DNA of 49,357 nucleotides from Streptomyces sp. Ru71 (GCF_002920535.1 NZ_PQSS01000056.1:1-49357), one strand, 5' to 3'; positions 25,686 through 36,302 are shown, numbered from the stretch's first letter. Notes: generated from the letters alone by a model not told the origin. Translations and numbers: made by a program.

Positions 25686-28529
25686 ATGCAACGGGGTGAG
25701 TCCCGTCCGCCGGGCCCAGCGCGACCGGCCCGGCCGGCGGACGGCCGCGACGCCGCACAGCGGCCGGACGGGTCCGAGGACGGACGCGACGGTCCACAGC
25801 GGGCGCCCGCCCGCCTGCCGTCCGTGCTGAACGTCCACAGCGTCGCCGGCCAGGTCCTCCTCCTGCAGGTGGCCGTCGTCCTGCTGCTGGTCGTCGCCGC
25901 CGTCGTGGCCCTGGTACTGCAGGCCCGCAGCACCAGCCTCCAGGAGGCCAAGGAGCGCTCGCTTGTCGGCGCCGAGACCTTCGCGCACGCCCCCGGCACG
26001 CTGCGGGCCATGCGGTCCGCCGACCCGAGCGCCCTGCTGCAGCCGCGCGCCGAGGAGGCCCGCAGGCTGGCCCGGGTCAACTACATCATCGCCTTCAGCC
26101 CGGCCGGAATCCGCTGGACCCACCCCGACCCCCGGCTGATCGGCAAGCACGTCGTGGGCTCCTACGCCGACGCGCTCGCCGGTCATGTGCACCAGGCGAC
26201 GTACGACACGCCCGGCGTCGGCCGTGCCGTGGACACGATGGTCCCGGTCACGGACGCCGACGGAAGGGTCGTCGGGCTGGTGTCCGTCGGCATCACGGTC
26301 AAGAGCGTCGAGCGCAAGGTGACGGAGCAGCTGCCGCTGCTGTTCGGCTCGGCCGCCGCCGGGCTGGCGCTGGTCACGATCGGTACGGTGCTGGTGAGCC
26401 GCCGGGTGCGGCGCCAGACGCACGGCCTGGAGCCGGCCGAGATGACCCGCATGTACGAGCACCACGACGCCGTGCTGCACTCGGTGCGCGAGGGCGTGCT
26501 CGTGGTCAGCGGCGAGGGCAGGCTGCTGCTCGCCAACGACGAGGCCCGCCGGCTGCTGGACCTGCCCGCCGACGCGGACGGCCGGCCCGTCGGCGAGATC
26601 GGCCTGGCCCCGCGCACCGCGGCCCTGCTGACGTCGGGCGCGGCCGCCACCGACGTGGTGCTCCTGGAGGGGGAGCGGCTGCTGGCGGTCAACGTCCGCC
26701 CCACCGCGCCGCACGGCGGCCCGGCCGGGAGCGTGGCGACCCTGCGGGACACCACCGAACTGCGCGCCCTGGCGGGCCGGGCCCAGCGGGCGCGCGAACG
26801 GCTGCAACTGCTGTACGAGGCGGGCCTGCGGATCGGCACCACCCTCGACGTGGTGCGCACGTCCGAGGAGCTGGCCGAGGTCGCGGTGCCCCGGTTCGCC
26901 GACTTCGCCACCGTGGAACTGCTCGACGCGGTCCGCCGCGGCGAGGAACCGGACGGCGGCAGCCCGCTCATGCACCGCGCCGCCGTACGCGGGGTGCGGG
27001 AGGGCCATCCGCTGCACCCGGCGCACACCGAGACCGCCCTCGTGCCCGACCTGCCGCAGATTCCGGGGCTCGAACGCGGTCACGCCGTGCTGGAGCCCGA
27101 TCTGCGCGCCGCCCCCGACTGGCAGGCGCGGGACCCCGAGCGGGCGCGGCGGGTGCTGGACTTCGGCATCCACTCGCTGATCACCGCGCCTCTGCGGGCC
27201 CGTGGCATGGCGCTGGGCATGGTCGAGTTCTGGCGCTCGGACATGGACGCCTTCACCGAGGAGGACCTGGCCTTCGCCGAGGAACTGGCCGCCCGCGCCG
27301 CCGTCGCGATCGACAACGCGCGCCGCTACACCCGCGAGCACACCATGGCGGTCACCCTGCAGCGCAGCCTGCTGCCGCGCGCCCTGCCCGAGCAGTCCGC
27401 GCTGGACGTGGCCCACCGCTATCTGCCCGCGCAGGGCGGCGGCGTGAGCGGGGACTGGTTCGATGTCATCCCGCTGCCCGGCGCCCGGGTCGCCCTGGTG
27501 GTCGGCGACGTCGTCGGCCACGGTCTGCACGCGGCGGCGACCATGGGCCGGCTGCGCACGGTGGTGCACAACTTCTGCGCCCTCGACCTGTCCCCGGACG
27601 AGCTGCTGAGCCACCTGGACGAGCTGGTCGCCCACATCGACGAGAGCGAGCACACCGAAGCCGTGGGCGACGGCGAGCGCGCCGGCATCACGGGCGCCAC
27701 CTGCCTGTTCGCCATCTACGACCCCGTCTCCGGGAAGTGCTGCATAGCCCGGGCCGGGCACCCCGGGCCCGCCGTGGTCCACCCCGACGGCACCGTCGCC
27801 TTCCCCGAGGTCCCCGTCTCGCCCCCGCTCGGCCTCGGAGCCGGCCTGCCGGTCGAGACCGCCGAACTGGAGCTTGCCGAGGGCTCGTTGCTCGCCCTGT
27901 ACACCGACGGGCTGGTCGAGGACCGCGACCGGGACATCGACACCGGCCTCGCCCTCCTCACCGGCGCGCTCGCGCACCCCGGCCGGGACCCGGAGCAGGC
28001 GTGCCGGGCGGTGCTCGACTCCCTGCTGCCCGACCGCCCCCGCGACGACATCGCCCTGCTGGTCGCCCGCACCCGGCTGCTGGACCCCGGCCGGGTGGCC
28101 GACTGGGACGTGCCGAGCGACCCCGCCGCCCTCGGCCCGCTGCGCGCCGCCTGTATGCGCCGGCTGGAGGCGTGGGGCCTGGACGCCATCGCCTTCACCA
28201 CCGAGCTGATCCTCAGCGAGCTGGTCACCAACGCCATCCGCTACGGCGCCGAGCCGGTGCGGCTGCGGCTGCTGTACGACCGGGACAGCCTGATCTGCGA
28301 GGTCGCCGACGGCAGCAGCACCTCCCCGCACCTGCGCCGCGCCGCAGCCACCGACGAGGGCGGACGGGGACTGTTCCTCGTCGCCCAGTTCGCCCGGCGC
28401 TGGGGAGTGCGCTACGCCGCCCGCGGCAAGGTCATCTGGAGCGAACAGTCCGTGGACGCCCCGGAGTCCGGGCCCGACGAGGCCCTGGGCGACGCCCTGC
28501 TGGACCAGTGGGACGACGCGGAACTCTGA
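25686..28529 (+). CDS. Membrane sensor SpoIIE-type phosphatase with PAS, GAF and anti-sigma-type ATPase domains
   Basis: A 947-residue multidomain protein. TM helix 1 is at about 54-80 and TM helix 2 at about 214-238, flanking an extracytoplasmic single-Cache-like sensor resembling DcuS/CitA domains. PAS follows (about 255-345), then GAF (about 370-550), then a PP2C/SpoIIE domain with SGDWFDV and GDVVGHGLHAA (about 575-790), and a C-terminal HATPase_c domain with ELVTNAIRYG (about 810-935). Such proteins dephosphorylate anti-sigma antagonists or related partners. ATG 25686 has GGAGG 7 bases upstream; ATG 25680 is too close to it. It is separated from the Rieske operon by a terminator. The ligand is unknown, but its place in the island hints at a small acid or betaine. 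Confidence 0.88.
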   Translation: MQRGESRPPGPARPARPADGRDAAQRPDGSEDGRDGPQRAPARLPSVLNVHSVAGQVLLLQVAVVLLLVVAAVVALVLQARSTSLQEAKERSLVGAETFAHAPGTLRAMRSADPSALLQPRAEEARRLARVNYIIAFSPAGIRWTHPDPRLIGKHVVGSYADALAGHVHQATYDTPGVGRAVDTMVPVTDADGRVVGLVSVGITVKSVERKVTEQLPLLFGSAAAGLALVTIGTVLVSRRVRRQTHGLEPAEMTRMYEHHDAVLHSVREGVLVVSGEGRLLLANDEARRLLDLPADADGRPVGEIGLAPRTAALLTSGAAATDVVLLEGERLLAVNVRPTAPHGGPAGSVATLRDTTELRALAGRAQRARERLQLLYEAGLRIGTTLDVVRTSEELAEVAVPRFADFATVELLDAVRRGEEPDGGSPLMHRAAVRGVREGHPLHPAHTETALVPDLPQIPGLERGHAVLEPDLRAAPDWQARDPERARRVLDFGIHSLITAPLRARGMALGMVEFWRSDMDAFTEEDLAFAEELAARAAVAIDNARRYTREHTMAVTLQRSLLPRALPEQSALDVAHRYLPAQGGGVSGDWFDVIPLPGARVALVVGDVVGHGLHAAATMGRLRTVVHNFCALDLSPDELLSHLDELVAHIDESEHTEAVGDGERAGITGATCLFAIYDPVSGKCCIARAGHPGPAVVHPDGTVAFPEVPVSPPLGLGAGLPVETAELELAEGSLLALYTDGLVEDRDRDIDTGLALLTGALAHPGRDPEQACRAVLDSLLPDRPRDDIALLVARTRLLDPGRVADWDVPSDPAALGPLRAACMRRLEAWGLDAIAFTTELILSELVTNAIRYGAEPVRLRLLYDRDSLICEVADGSSTSPHLRRAAATDEGGRGLFLVAQFARRWGVRYAARGKVIWSEQSVDAPESGPDEALGDALLDQWDDAEL

Positions 28530-28539
28530 CCGGCGCCCT

Positions 28540-28657
28540 GATGCGCTCTTCGCAACGCCCTGCGTCATCCGGAACTCATGCCGCGCCTTCTCTTGACAAC
28601 GCACCGGCCCGCCGAAAGCATGTTGCGCATAACGCTTGAAGTTGTGCTATCTGAAAC
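28540..28657 (+). promoter_or_regulatory. Ferredoxin-reductase promoter with two tandem operator pairs
   Basis: An upstream pair lies at 28540-28556 (GATGC-N7-GCAAC) and 28559-28575 (CCTGC-N7-GGAAC). The promoter is TTGACA (28593-28598), 17-bp spacer, weak -10 AAGCAT (28616-28621). A second pair follows at 28622-28638 (GTTGC-N7-GCTTG) and 28641-28657 (GTTGT-N7-GAAAC). In both pairs the starts are 19 bp apart. Confidence 0.65.
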
Positions 28658-28715
28658 AGCCTGAAACAGGCCGGACGAACAGGCCCTCTCCCTGTCGGCA
28701 CCCCCGGAGGTCCCC

Positions 28716-29894
28716 ATGAGCATCACCGTCGTCGGAGCGTCGCTGGCGGGACTGAGCACGGTCCGCGCACTGCGCTCGGAGGGCTACGACGGCGGCATCG
28801 TCGTCGTGGGGGAGGAGCTCCACCTCCCCTACGACCGGCCGCCGCTGTCCAAGGACTTCCTCAAGGGCGCTCTCGAAGAGGACGCCCTCGCACTCGGCGA
28901 CCAGGCCGAGTACGACGACCTGGACGTGCGGTGGCTGCTCGGCGAGCGCGCCGCGGGCCTCGACCCCGCGGACCGCTCGGTGACCCTGGACTCGGGGCGC
29001 CGGCTGCGCACCGACGGCGTGGTCGTCGCCACCGGCGCGAGCCCCCGCATGCTCCCCGGCATGGACGGACTGGCCGGCGTCCACACCCTGCGCACCCTGG
29101 ACGACGCCCGGGCCCTGCGCGCCGAACTGCTCGACGGCCTGCCCCGCGTCGTCGTCATCGGCGCCGGCTTCATCGGCGCCGAGGTGGCCTCCACCGCCCG
29201 TGGGCTCGGCCTGGAGGTCACCGTCGTCGAGGCGCTCGACATACCGCTGGAACGCCAACTGGGCCGCGCCATGGGCCGGGTGTGCTCCTCGCTGCACACC
29301 GACCACGGGGTGCGCCTGCTGGCCGGGACCGGCGTGGCGGGACTCACCGGTGACGGCCGGGTCGCCGGCGTACGCCTGACGGACGGGCGCGAGCTGCCCG
29401 CCGACATCGTCGTGGTCGGCGTGGGCGTGCGGCCCGCCACCGACTGGCTCGCCGGGTCCGGCGTCCAGGTCGACGACGGGGTGGTGTGCGACGCCGGCTG
29501 CGCCACCAGCGTCCCCGGCGTGGTCGCCGTCGGCGACGTCGCCCGCTGCCCCAACCCGTTCACCGGGCGCTACGCCCGCATCGAGCACTGGAGCAACGCC
29601 ACCGAGCAGGCGGCGACGGCCGCCCGCACCCTGCTCACCGGTGTCCCGGCGCAGCCGCGGCCGACCGCGCCGTACTTCTGGTCCGACCAGTACCACGTGC
29701 GCATCCAGCTCGCCGGACACGTCGCGCCCGGCGCGGAGCCGCAGGTCGTCGACGGCGACCTCGACAGCCGCTGCTTCACGGCCGTCTACCGGCGCGAGGA
29801 CACCCCCGTCGCGGTGCTCTCCCTCAACCAGCCCAAGCTGTTCAACCGCCTGCGCCGCACCCTCGCCCCCGCCACCGCGACCGCCACCGTGTGA
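28716..29894 (+). CDS. FAD-dependent ferredoxin reductase (rhodocoxin/putidaredoxin-reductase type)
   Basis: A 392-residue pyridine-nucleotide disulphide-fold reductase. It has an N-terminal FAD motif (VVGASLAGLSTVRALR), the family stretch PYDRPPLSKDFL, an NAD motif (VVIGAGFIGAEVA, about 148-160), VVAVGDVA and a C-terminal Reductase_C-like domain (DQYHVRIQLAGH). It should pass electrons from NAD(P)H to a ferredoxin. ATG 28716 follows GGAGG. It shares the island promoter layout, so it is the natural electron donor chain for the Rieske oxygenase at 24426. It lacks an FNR-2Fe2S layout like Pseudomonas GbcB, so a separate small ferredoxin is needed and is not in this window. Confidence 0.88.
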   Translation: MSITVVGASLAGLSTVRALRSEGYDGGIVVVGEELHLPYDRPPLSKDFLKGALEEDALALGDQAEYDDLDVRWLLGERAAGLDPADRSVTLDSGRRLRTDGVVVATGASPRMLPGMDGLAGVHTLRTLDDARALRAELLDGLPRVVVIGAGFIGAEVASTARGLGLEVTVVEALDIPLERQLGRAMGRVCSSLHTDHGVRLLAGTGVAGLTGDGRVAGVRLTDGRELPADIVVVGVGVRPATDWLAGSGVQVDDGVVCDAGCATSVPGVVAVGDVARCPNPFTGRYARIEHWSNATEQAATAARTLLTGVPAQPRPTAPYFWSDQYHVRIQLAGHVAPGAEPQVVDGDLDSRCFTAVYRREDTPVAVLSLNQPKLFNRLRRTLAPATATATV

Positions 29895-29994
29895 GCCGCC
29901 GGGCACCCGCCCGCGACCGCGTGCGCCCCGGCCCGCCCGCGCTCGCGCGCGTCTGAGCCCGGGCCCCGCCCGTCCACCCGATCCCCCTCCCGCA

Positions 29995-30025
29995 GGGGCG
30001 TGCCCGCGACCTGCCGGCACGCCCC
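29995..30025 (+). terminator. Hairpin between the reductase gene and sdaA
   Basis: A perfect 10-bp stem (29995-30004 with 30016-30025) closes an 11-base loop, without a T-run. It ends 21 bases before the sdaA start, so it may be a terminator for the reductase gene or a leader hairpin of sdaA. The 152-base spacer shows no island operator. Confidence 0.45.
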
Positions 30026-30046
30026 GCCCGTCCCCCGGAGTATGGC

Positions 30047-31429
<1,383 letters not shown>

Positions 31430-31435
31430 GCGCGC

Positions 31436-32746
31436 GTGAGCCGCCCCGCAGACCACCGCCCGCGCCGCGTCGCGATGCTCAGCGTGCACACCTCGCCGCT
31501 GCACCAGCCCGGCACCGGCGACGCCGGCGGCATGAACGTCTACGTCGTCGAGCTCGCCAGGCGCCTCGCCGCCCTCGGCATCGAGGTGGAGATCTTCACC
31601 CGGACCACCTCCGCCGCCCTCCCGCCCGTCGTCGCCCTCGCGCCCGGCGTCCTGGTGCGGCACGTGACCGCCGGACCGTACGAGGGCCTGGCCAAGGAGG
31701 ACCTGCCGGCCCAGCTGTGCGCCTTCACCCACGGGCTGACCCGGGAGTGGGCCGGCCGCCGCCCCGGCCACTACGACCTGCTGCACTCCCACTACTGGCT
31801 CTCCGGCCACGTCGGCCGGCTCGCCGCCGCACGCTGGGGCGTCCCCCTCGTCCACGCCATGCACACCATGGCCAAGGTCAAGAACGCCTCGCTGGCGGAC
31901 GGTGACACCCCCGAGCCCGCCGCCCGCGTGCGGGGCGAGACCCACGTCGTACGGGCGGCCGACCGGTTGATAGCCAACACCGGTCGGGAGGCGGACGAAC
32001 TGCTGCGCCACTACGACGCCGACACGCGCCGGGTCGCCGTCGTCCACCCCGGGGTCGACCTGGAGCGGTTCCGGCCCGACCCGGCCGGCGCGTCCGCCGG
32101 ACGAGCCGCCGCCCGGGCCCGTCTGGGACTCCCGCAGGACGCGCTGATCCCGCTGTTCGCCGGGCGCATCCAGCCGTTGAAGGCACCGGACGTGCTGCTG
32201 CGCGCGGTGGCCCGGTTGCTGACGCGGCGTCCAGGCCTGCGCGAGAGGATCGTGGTCCCGGTGGTGGGCGGCCCGAGCGGCAGCGGTCTGGCCCGGCCGG
32301 AGGGGCTGCACAAGCTGGCGGCCTCGCTCGGCATCTCCGACGTCGTGCTGTTCCGGCCGCCGGTCGCGCAGGACACCCTCGCCGACTGGTACCGGGCGGC
32401 GTCCGTGCTCGTCATGCCGTCCCACAGCGAGTCGTTCGGCCTGGTGGCCGTCGAGGCGCAGGCCTGCGGCACCCCGGTGATCGCCGCACGCGTCGGCGGT
32501 CTGCCGGTCGCGGTGCACGACGGCGTCAGCGGCGTCCTCGTCACCGGCCACGACCCCGAGGACTACGCCCGCGCCCTGGGCCGCTTCGCCGACGACCCGT
32601 CCCTCACCGCCCGCATGGGCGCGGCCGCGGCCCGGCACGCCCGTTCCTTCGGCTGGGACACGGCCGCGGCGGCCACGGCGGAGGTGTACGCGGCGGCGCT
32701 GCGTGAGCGCCGTCCGGGCACCCGGCCGCCGGGGCCGCGCGTGTGA
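31436..32746 (+). CDS. mshA: D-inositol-3-phosphate glycosyltransferase MshA (mycothiol biosynthesis)
   Basis: A 436-residue GT-B glycosyltransferase. The N-terminal MLSVHTSPLHQPGTGDAGGMN and the stretches HSHYWLSGHVG and HAMHTMAKVKN are hallmarks of MshA. The C-terminal half has the nucleotide-sugar EX7E-like region (MPSHSESFGLVAVEAQACG). It makes GlcNAc-inositol-phosphate, the first step of mycothiol. GTG 31436 has no good ribosome site and sits 6 bases after sdaA, suggesting coupling; an internal ATG before LSVHTSP is an alternative start. Placed with a mycothiol-dependent formaldehyde dehydrogenase, it may support formaldehyde clearance. It could be the sole or a second mshA of the genome. 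Confidence 0.9.
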   Translation: MSRPADHRPRRVAMLSVHTSPLHQPGTGDAGGMNVYVVELARRLAALGIEVEIFTRTTSAALPPVVALAPGVLVRHVTAGPYEGLAKEDLPAQLCAFTHGLTREWAGRRPGHYDLLHSHYWLSGHVGRLAAARWGVPLVHAMHTMAKVKNASLADGDTPEPAARVRGETHVVRAADRLIANTGREADELLRHYDADTRRVAVVHPGVDLERFRPDPAGASAGRAAARARLGLPQDALIPLFAGRIQPLKAPDVLLRAVARLLTRRPGLRERIVVPVVGGPSGSGLARPEGLHKLAASLGISDVVLFRPPVAQDTLADWYRAASVLVMPSHSESFGLVAVEAQACGTPVIAARVGGLPVAVHDGVSGVLVTGHDPEDYARALGRFADDPSLTARMGAAAARHARSFGWDTAAAATAEVYAAALRERRPGTRPPGPRV

Positions 32747-32753
32747 CGCTCCC

Positions 32754-33581
32754 TCAGCCGGGCGGCCGCAGGCCCGTGGAAGGCACGGTCCCGGCCGGCG
32801 GGCGGCGCCGGGGGCGCCAGCCGGGGCGGGGGATCGCCGCCAGGAGCGCTCGGGTGTCCTCCTCCTCGGGGGCGCTCAGCAGCCGCGCGGTGGGCCCGCG
32901 CTCGACGACCCGGCCGCCGGACATCACGATCGCCGTGTCGCTGATCTGGTGGACGACCGCCAGGTCGTGCGAGATGAACACATAGCTGATGCCGCTGCGC
33001 TCGCGGATGTCGGACAGCAGGTTGAGGATCTGCGCCTGCACGGAGACGTCCAGCGCGGCGACCGCCTCGTCCAGGACCAGAACCCGCGGTTCCACGGCGA
33101 TCGCCCGGGCGATGGCGACCCGCTGCCGCTGGCCGCCGGACAGCTGACGGGGCAGCATCGCGGCGTGCCGGCCGGTCAGCCCCACCGCCTCCAGCAGCTC
33201 CAGGGCGCGGCCGCGCCGCTGCTGCCGGCCGAGCGGGAAGTGCAGGGCCAGGGCGGTCTCGACGACGTCGCCGACGCGCTGCAGCGGGTCCAGTGAGGAG
33301 TACGGGTCCTGGAAGACCATCTGGATCTCCCGCGCCCTGCGGCGCCGTTCGGCGCTGCCGGCGCGGCCCGTGCGGGGACGCCCGCAGACATCGATCGTGC
33401 CGGCGGTGGGGGTCTCCAGTCCGAGCAGCATGCGGGCGACGGTGGTCTTGCCCGAGCCGGACTCGCCCACCACGGCCAGCGACTCACCCCGGTCGAGGGT
33501 GAAGGACAGACCGTCGACGGCGACCCTGCCCTTCCCGTACACCTTGCGCAGCCCCTCGGCCCTGACCAGGATCTCGGTCAC
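32754..33581 (-). CDS. Opp/Dpp-type ABC importer ATPase (DppF-like)
   Basis: A 275-residue ATPase. Walker A is GESGSGKTT, the signature LSGGQRQRVAIARA and Walker B VLVLDEAVAALD, where Ala replaces the usual Pro of DEP. GTG start 33581 follows GGAGG and overlaps the stop of the partner ATPase by 4 bases. It is the last gene of a six-gene minus-strand operon and converges with mshA, with 7 bases between the stops. It powers the importer whose binding protein is at 36299. Confidence 0.9.
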   Translation of the reverse strand: MTEILVRAEGLRKVYGKGRVAVDGLSFTLDRGESLAVVGESGSGKTTVARMLLGLETPTAGTIDVCGRPRTGRAGSAERRRRAREIQMVFQDPYSSLDPLQRVGDVVETALALHFPLGRQQRRGRALELLEAVGLTGRHAAMLPRQLSGGQRQRVAIARAIAVEPRVLVLDEAVAALDVSVQAQILNLLSDIRERSGISYVFISHDLAVVHQISDTAIVMSGGRVVERGPTARLLSAPEEEDTRALLAAIPRPGWRPRRRPPAGTVPSTGLRPPG

Positions 33582-34546
33582 GGTTCCTCCGCTCGTATGC
33601 AGGCGACTCGGGCGGTCCCCACCGCGGTGAGCGGGGGCCGGGCGGTCTCGCACCGGTCGGTGCGGACCTGGCAGCGGGGGGCGAAGGCACAGCCGTCGCC
33701 CGCCTCGAAGGCCGCGACCGCCCGGCCGGGGATGACGGGCAGCGGACGGACGACCCGGTCGATGCCGGGCCGTGACGCCAGCAGGCCGCCGGTGTAGGGG
33801 TGCCGGGGCGACGCGGTCAGCGCCTCGGCGGACTGCACCTCCACGATCCGCCCGGCGTACATGACGCCGATGCGGTCGCAGGTCGCCGCGGCCAGTTCGA
33901 TGTCGTGGGTGATCAGCAGCATGGCCATGCCCCGGTCGCGGCGCAGTTCGTCCAGGACGGCCATGACCTCCGACTGGGTGGTCACGTCCAGCGCGGTCGT
34001 GGGCTCGTCGGCGAGCACCAGGTCGGGTTCCATCGCCAGCACCGAGGCGATCATGACGCGTTGCAGCAGTCCGCCTGACAACTCGTGCGGATACTGCCGC
34101 ATCCGCCGCTCGCCGTCGGTGATGCCGACGTCCGCCAGGAGGCGTACGGCCTTGGCGCGGGCCCGCTCGGCGGGTACCGCGAGGTGGGTGACCATCGCCT
34201 CGGTGAGGAAGTCCCCGATGCTGCGCACCGGGTTGATGTGCGCGCGGGGGTCCTGGAAGACCATCGCGATCCGGCGTGCCCGCAGGGCGCGCAGCTCACG
34301 CGCCCCGAGGGTGAGCACCGGCGTGCCGGCGAAGGTGACCGACCCGGTCAGCCGTGCGCCGGGCGGGGTCAGCCGCAGCACGGAACGCGCGGTCATCGAC
34401 TTGCCGGACCCTGACTCGCCGACCAGGCCGACGGCCTCTCCGGGGGCGATGGCGAGGCTGACGTCGTCGACGAGGGTGAGCCACTGCCCTCGCCCGGCCG
34501 GGACCTCCAGCCGCAGCCGGTCCACGGCCAGCAGGTTGTCGTTCAT
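33578..34546 (-). CDS. Opp/Dpp-type ABC importer ATPase (DppD-like)
   Basis: A 322-residue ATPase with Walker A GESGSGKSM, the signature LSGGLLQRVMIASVL, Walker B LVLADEPTTALD and the C-terminal oligopeptide-family segment CAFAPRCQVRTDRCET. The ATG at 34546 has GGGAG upstream. Both ends overlap neighbours by 4 bases. It pairs with the DppF-like subunit to drive the importer. Confidence 0.9.
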   Translation of the reverse strand: MNDNLLAVDRLRLEVPAGRGQWLTLVDDVSLAIAPGEAVGLVGESGSGKSMTARSVLRLTPPGARLTGSVTFAGTPVLTLGARELRALRARRIAMVFQDPRAHINPVRSIGDFLTEAMVTHLAVPAERARAKAVRLLADVGITDGERRMRQYPHELSGGLLQRVMIASVLAMEPDLVLADEPTTALDVTTQSEVMAVLDELRRDRGMAMLLITHDIELAAATCDRIGVMYAGRIVEVQSAEALTASPRHPYTGGLLASRPGIDRVVRPLPVIPGRAVAAFEAGDGCAFAPRCQVRTDRCETARPPLTAVGTARVACIRAEEP

Positions 34547-35355
34547 CGCGCACTCCCTCGATGAGCACCCATCCGGTCGCCGAGGACCGTCACCGCGACG
34601 ACCACGAGCACGATGAGCACGCTCGCACTGACGGCCTCCATCGGCTGCCCGCGCATCGCCCCGTCCAGACCGCTCTTGACCATCAGCCCCCAGTCGGCGT
34701 CCGGCGGCTGAACCCCCAGCCCCAGGAAGGAGATCGCGGCCAGGTCGATGACGGCGAAGCCGAGCGCCGACACCGACTGGGCCACGATCAGCGGCCGCAG
34801 GTTGGGCAGCAGATGCCGCGCGCAGATGGCGAGGGCCGACCTGCCCTGCAGCCAGGCGGCCGCGACATAGGGCAGGTTGCGCTCCCGCAGCGCCGCACCC
34901 CGCACGACACGTGCCACGTACGGCGTGTACGCGACGGCCAGCCCGGCCACCACACCCGTCATCCCGGGGCCGGTCACGGCCACGGTCACCAGGGCGAACA
35001 CGATGCCGGGCACCGCGAACAGCACGTCGAGCAGCCGGGACAGCACGGCGTCGACCCGCCCTCCGCACCAGGCGGCGGTGATCGCGAGGACGGTGCCCAC
35101 CACGGTGGACAGCGCGATGATGACGAGCGGTCCGACCAGTGTCGTACGGGCCCCGAACATCAGCCGCGACAGGATGTCCCGGCCAAGCGCGTCACCGCCC
35201 AGCAGATGGCTGCCGGTGCTGCCGGTCAGCGCGGTGTACAGGTCGGGACGATCGGGGTCGTAGGGGGCCAGCAGCGGTGCGCAGACGCTGACCAGGACGA
35301 CGATGACGAGCACCGCCGCGGCGGTCAGGCCCGCCGGGCCCAGACGTGTCCTCAT
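34543..35355 (-). CDS. Opp/Dpp-type ABC importer permease (DppC-like)
   Basis: A 270-residue inner-membrane permease. It has an N-terminal helix followed by PLLAPYDPDRPDLY, LLGGDALGRDILSRLMFGARTTL typical of DppC, and an EAA-like loop around RNLPYVAAAWLQGRSALAICARHLLPN. ATG at 35355 overlaps the stop of the DppB-like gene (ATGA). An alternative longer frame to 35400 lies inside that gene and is unlikely. Confidence 0.9.
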   Translation of the reverse strand: MRTRLGPAGLTAAAVLVIVVLVSVCAPLLAPYDPDRPDLYTALTGSTGSHLLGGDALGRDILSRLMFGARTTLVGPLVIIALSTVVGTVLAITAAWCGGRVDAVLSRLLDVLFAVPGIVFALVTVAVTGPGMTGVVAGLAVAYTPYVARVVRGAALRERNLPYVAAAWLQGRSALAICARHLLPNLRPLIVAQSVSALGFAVIDLAAISFLGLGVQPPDADWGLMVKSGLDGAMRGQPMEAVSASVLIVLVVVAVTVLGDRMGAHRGSAR

Positions 35356-36302
35356 GCCGCCTCCCGGGGAGACAGTCGGGGGTCGATCAGCGCGTAGCAC
35401 AGGTCGACCACCAGATTGACGATGACGAACGCGGCGACCAGGACGAGGACCACGCCCTGCACCACGGCGAAGTCCCGCTGGAGAATGGCCCGCACCAGCA
35501 GCGAGCCGAGTCCGTCCAGCGCGAAGACGTTCTCCACGACCACGGAGCCCGCGATCAGCGAGGCCACGGTCAGTCCGGTGACCGTCACCACGGGGATGGA
35601 CGCGTTGCGCAGCACGTGCCGGCGCACGATGTGGGACTGGGTGAAACCGCGGCTGCGTGCCGTCTCCACATGCTCGCGGCCCAGCTCCGCGCCCACCGCG
35701 CTGCGCGTGATGCGGGCGAGGAAACCGGCGCTGCCCAGGCTCAGGGCGACGGCGGGCAGGGTCAGGTGGTAGACGCGGTCGCCGAGCCCCGCCCCCGGGC
35801 CGAAGACCGGGAACCAGCCCAGGTCCAGGGCCAGGACGACGACCAGCACCACGCCCACGACGAAGGTCGGGGTGGCCAGGAAGACACTGTTCACCACCGA
35901 CACCACGGTGTCGACCGGGCCGCCGCGCAGCGCCCCGAGCAGGCCCAGGGCCACGCCCACGACGACGATGATCACCGTGGCGTACAGCACCAGCAGCCCC
36001 GTCGTCGCCAGCCGGCTCGACATCAGGTCGGACACGTCCTGGCGGTAGACCAGGGACTGGCCGAAGTCACCGTGCAGCGCGTCGGCCAGCCAGCTGAAGT
36101 AGCGGGTCAGGAACGGCTCGTCGAGGTGGTACTGGTGACGGACCGCCGCGATCTGCTCGGGGGTGCCGCTGCGGTTGCCGAGCAGGAAGGCCATCGGACC
36201 GCCGGGGACGGTGTAGAGCAGCCCGTACACCAGGAACGAGGCCACGACGAGGACCGCGGCGAGGGCGGCCGCCCGCCGCGCCAGGAACGCCGGCCACCTC
36301 AT
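35352..36302 (-). CDS. Opp/Dpp-type ABC importer permease (DppB-like)
   Basis: A 316-residue permease with the DppB-type start (LVYGLLYTVPGGPMAFLLGNR), a long first loop, GLGDRVYHLTLPAVALSLGSAGFLARITRSA and an EAA-like RSRGFTQSHIVRRHVLRNA. ATG overlaps the binding-protein stop by 4 bases. It forms the pore with the DppC-like permease. Confidence 0.9.
   Translation of the reverse strand: MRWPAFLARRAAALAAVLVVASFLVYGLLYTVPGGPMAFLLGNRSGTPEQIAAVRHQYHLDEPFLTRYFSWLADALHGDFGQSLVYRQDVSDLMSSRLATTGLLVLYATVIIVVVGVALGLLGALRGGPVDTVVSVVNSVFLATPTFVVGVVLVVVLALDLGWFPVFGPGAGLGDRVYHLTLPAVALSLGSAGFLARITRSAVGAELGREHVETARSRGFTQSHIVRRHVLRNASIPVVTVTGLTVASLIAGSVVVENVFALDGLGSLLVRAILQRDFAVVQGVVLVLVAAFVIVNLVVDLCYALIDPRLSPREAA

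Noticed and set aside
24276..28604. A 1442-codon minus-strand open frame across the Rieske and SpoIIE genes
   Set aside because: The translation is Val/Gly/Ala/His-rich with no family motifs, and the plus-strand frames have full catalytic motifs. It is a GC-bias shadow.
28530..28715. A small ferredoxin gene before the reductase
   Set aside because: No frame here has a cysteine pattern, and the spacer is taken up by operator pairs and a promoter.
34543..35400. A longer start for the DppC-like permease at 35400
   Set aside because: It would extend into the DppB-like gene; ATG 35355 gives the usual 4-base overlap.
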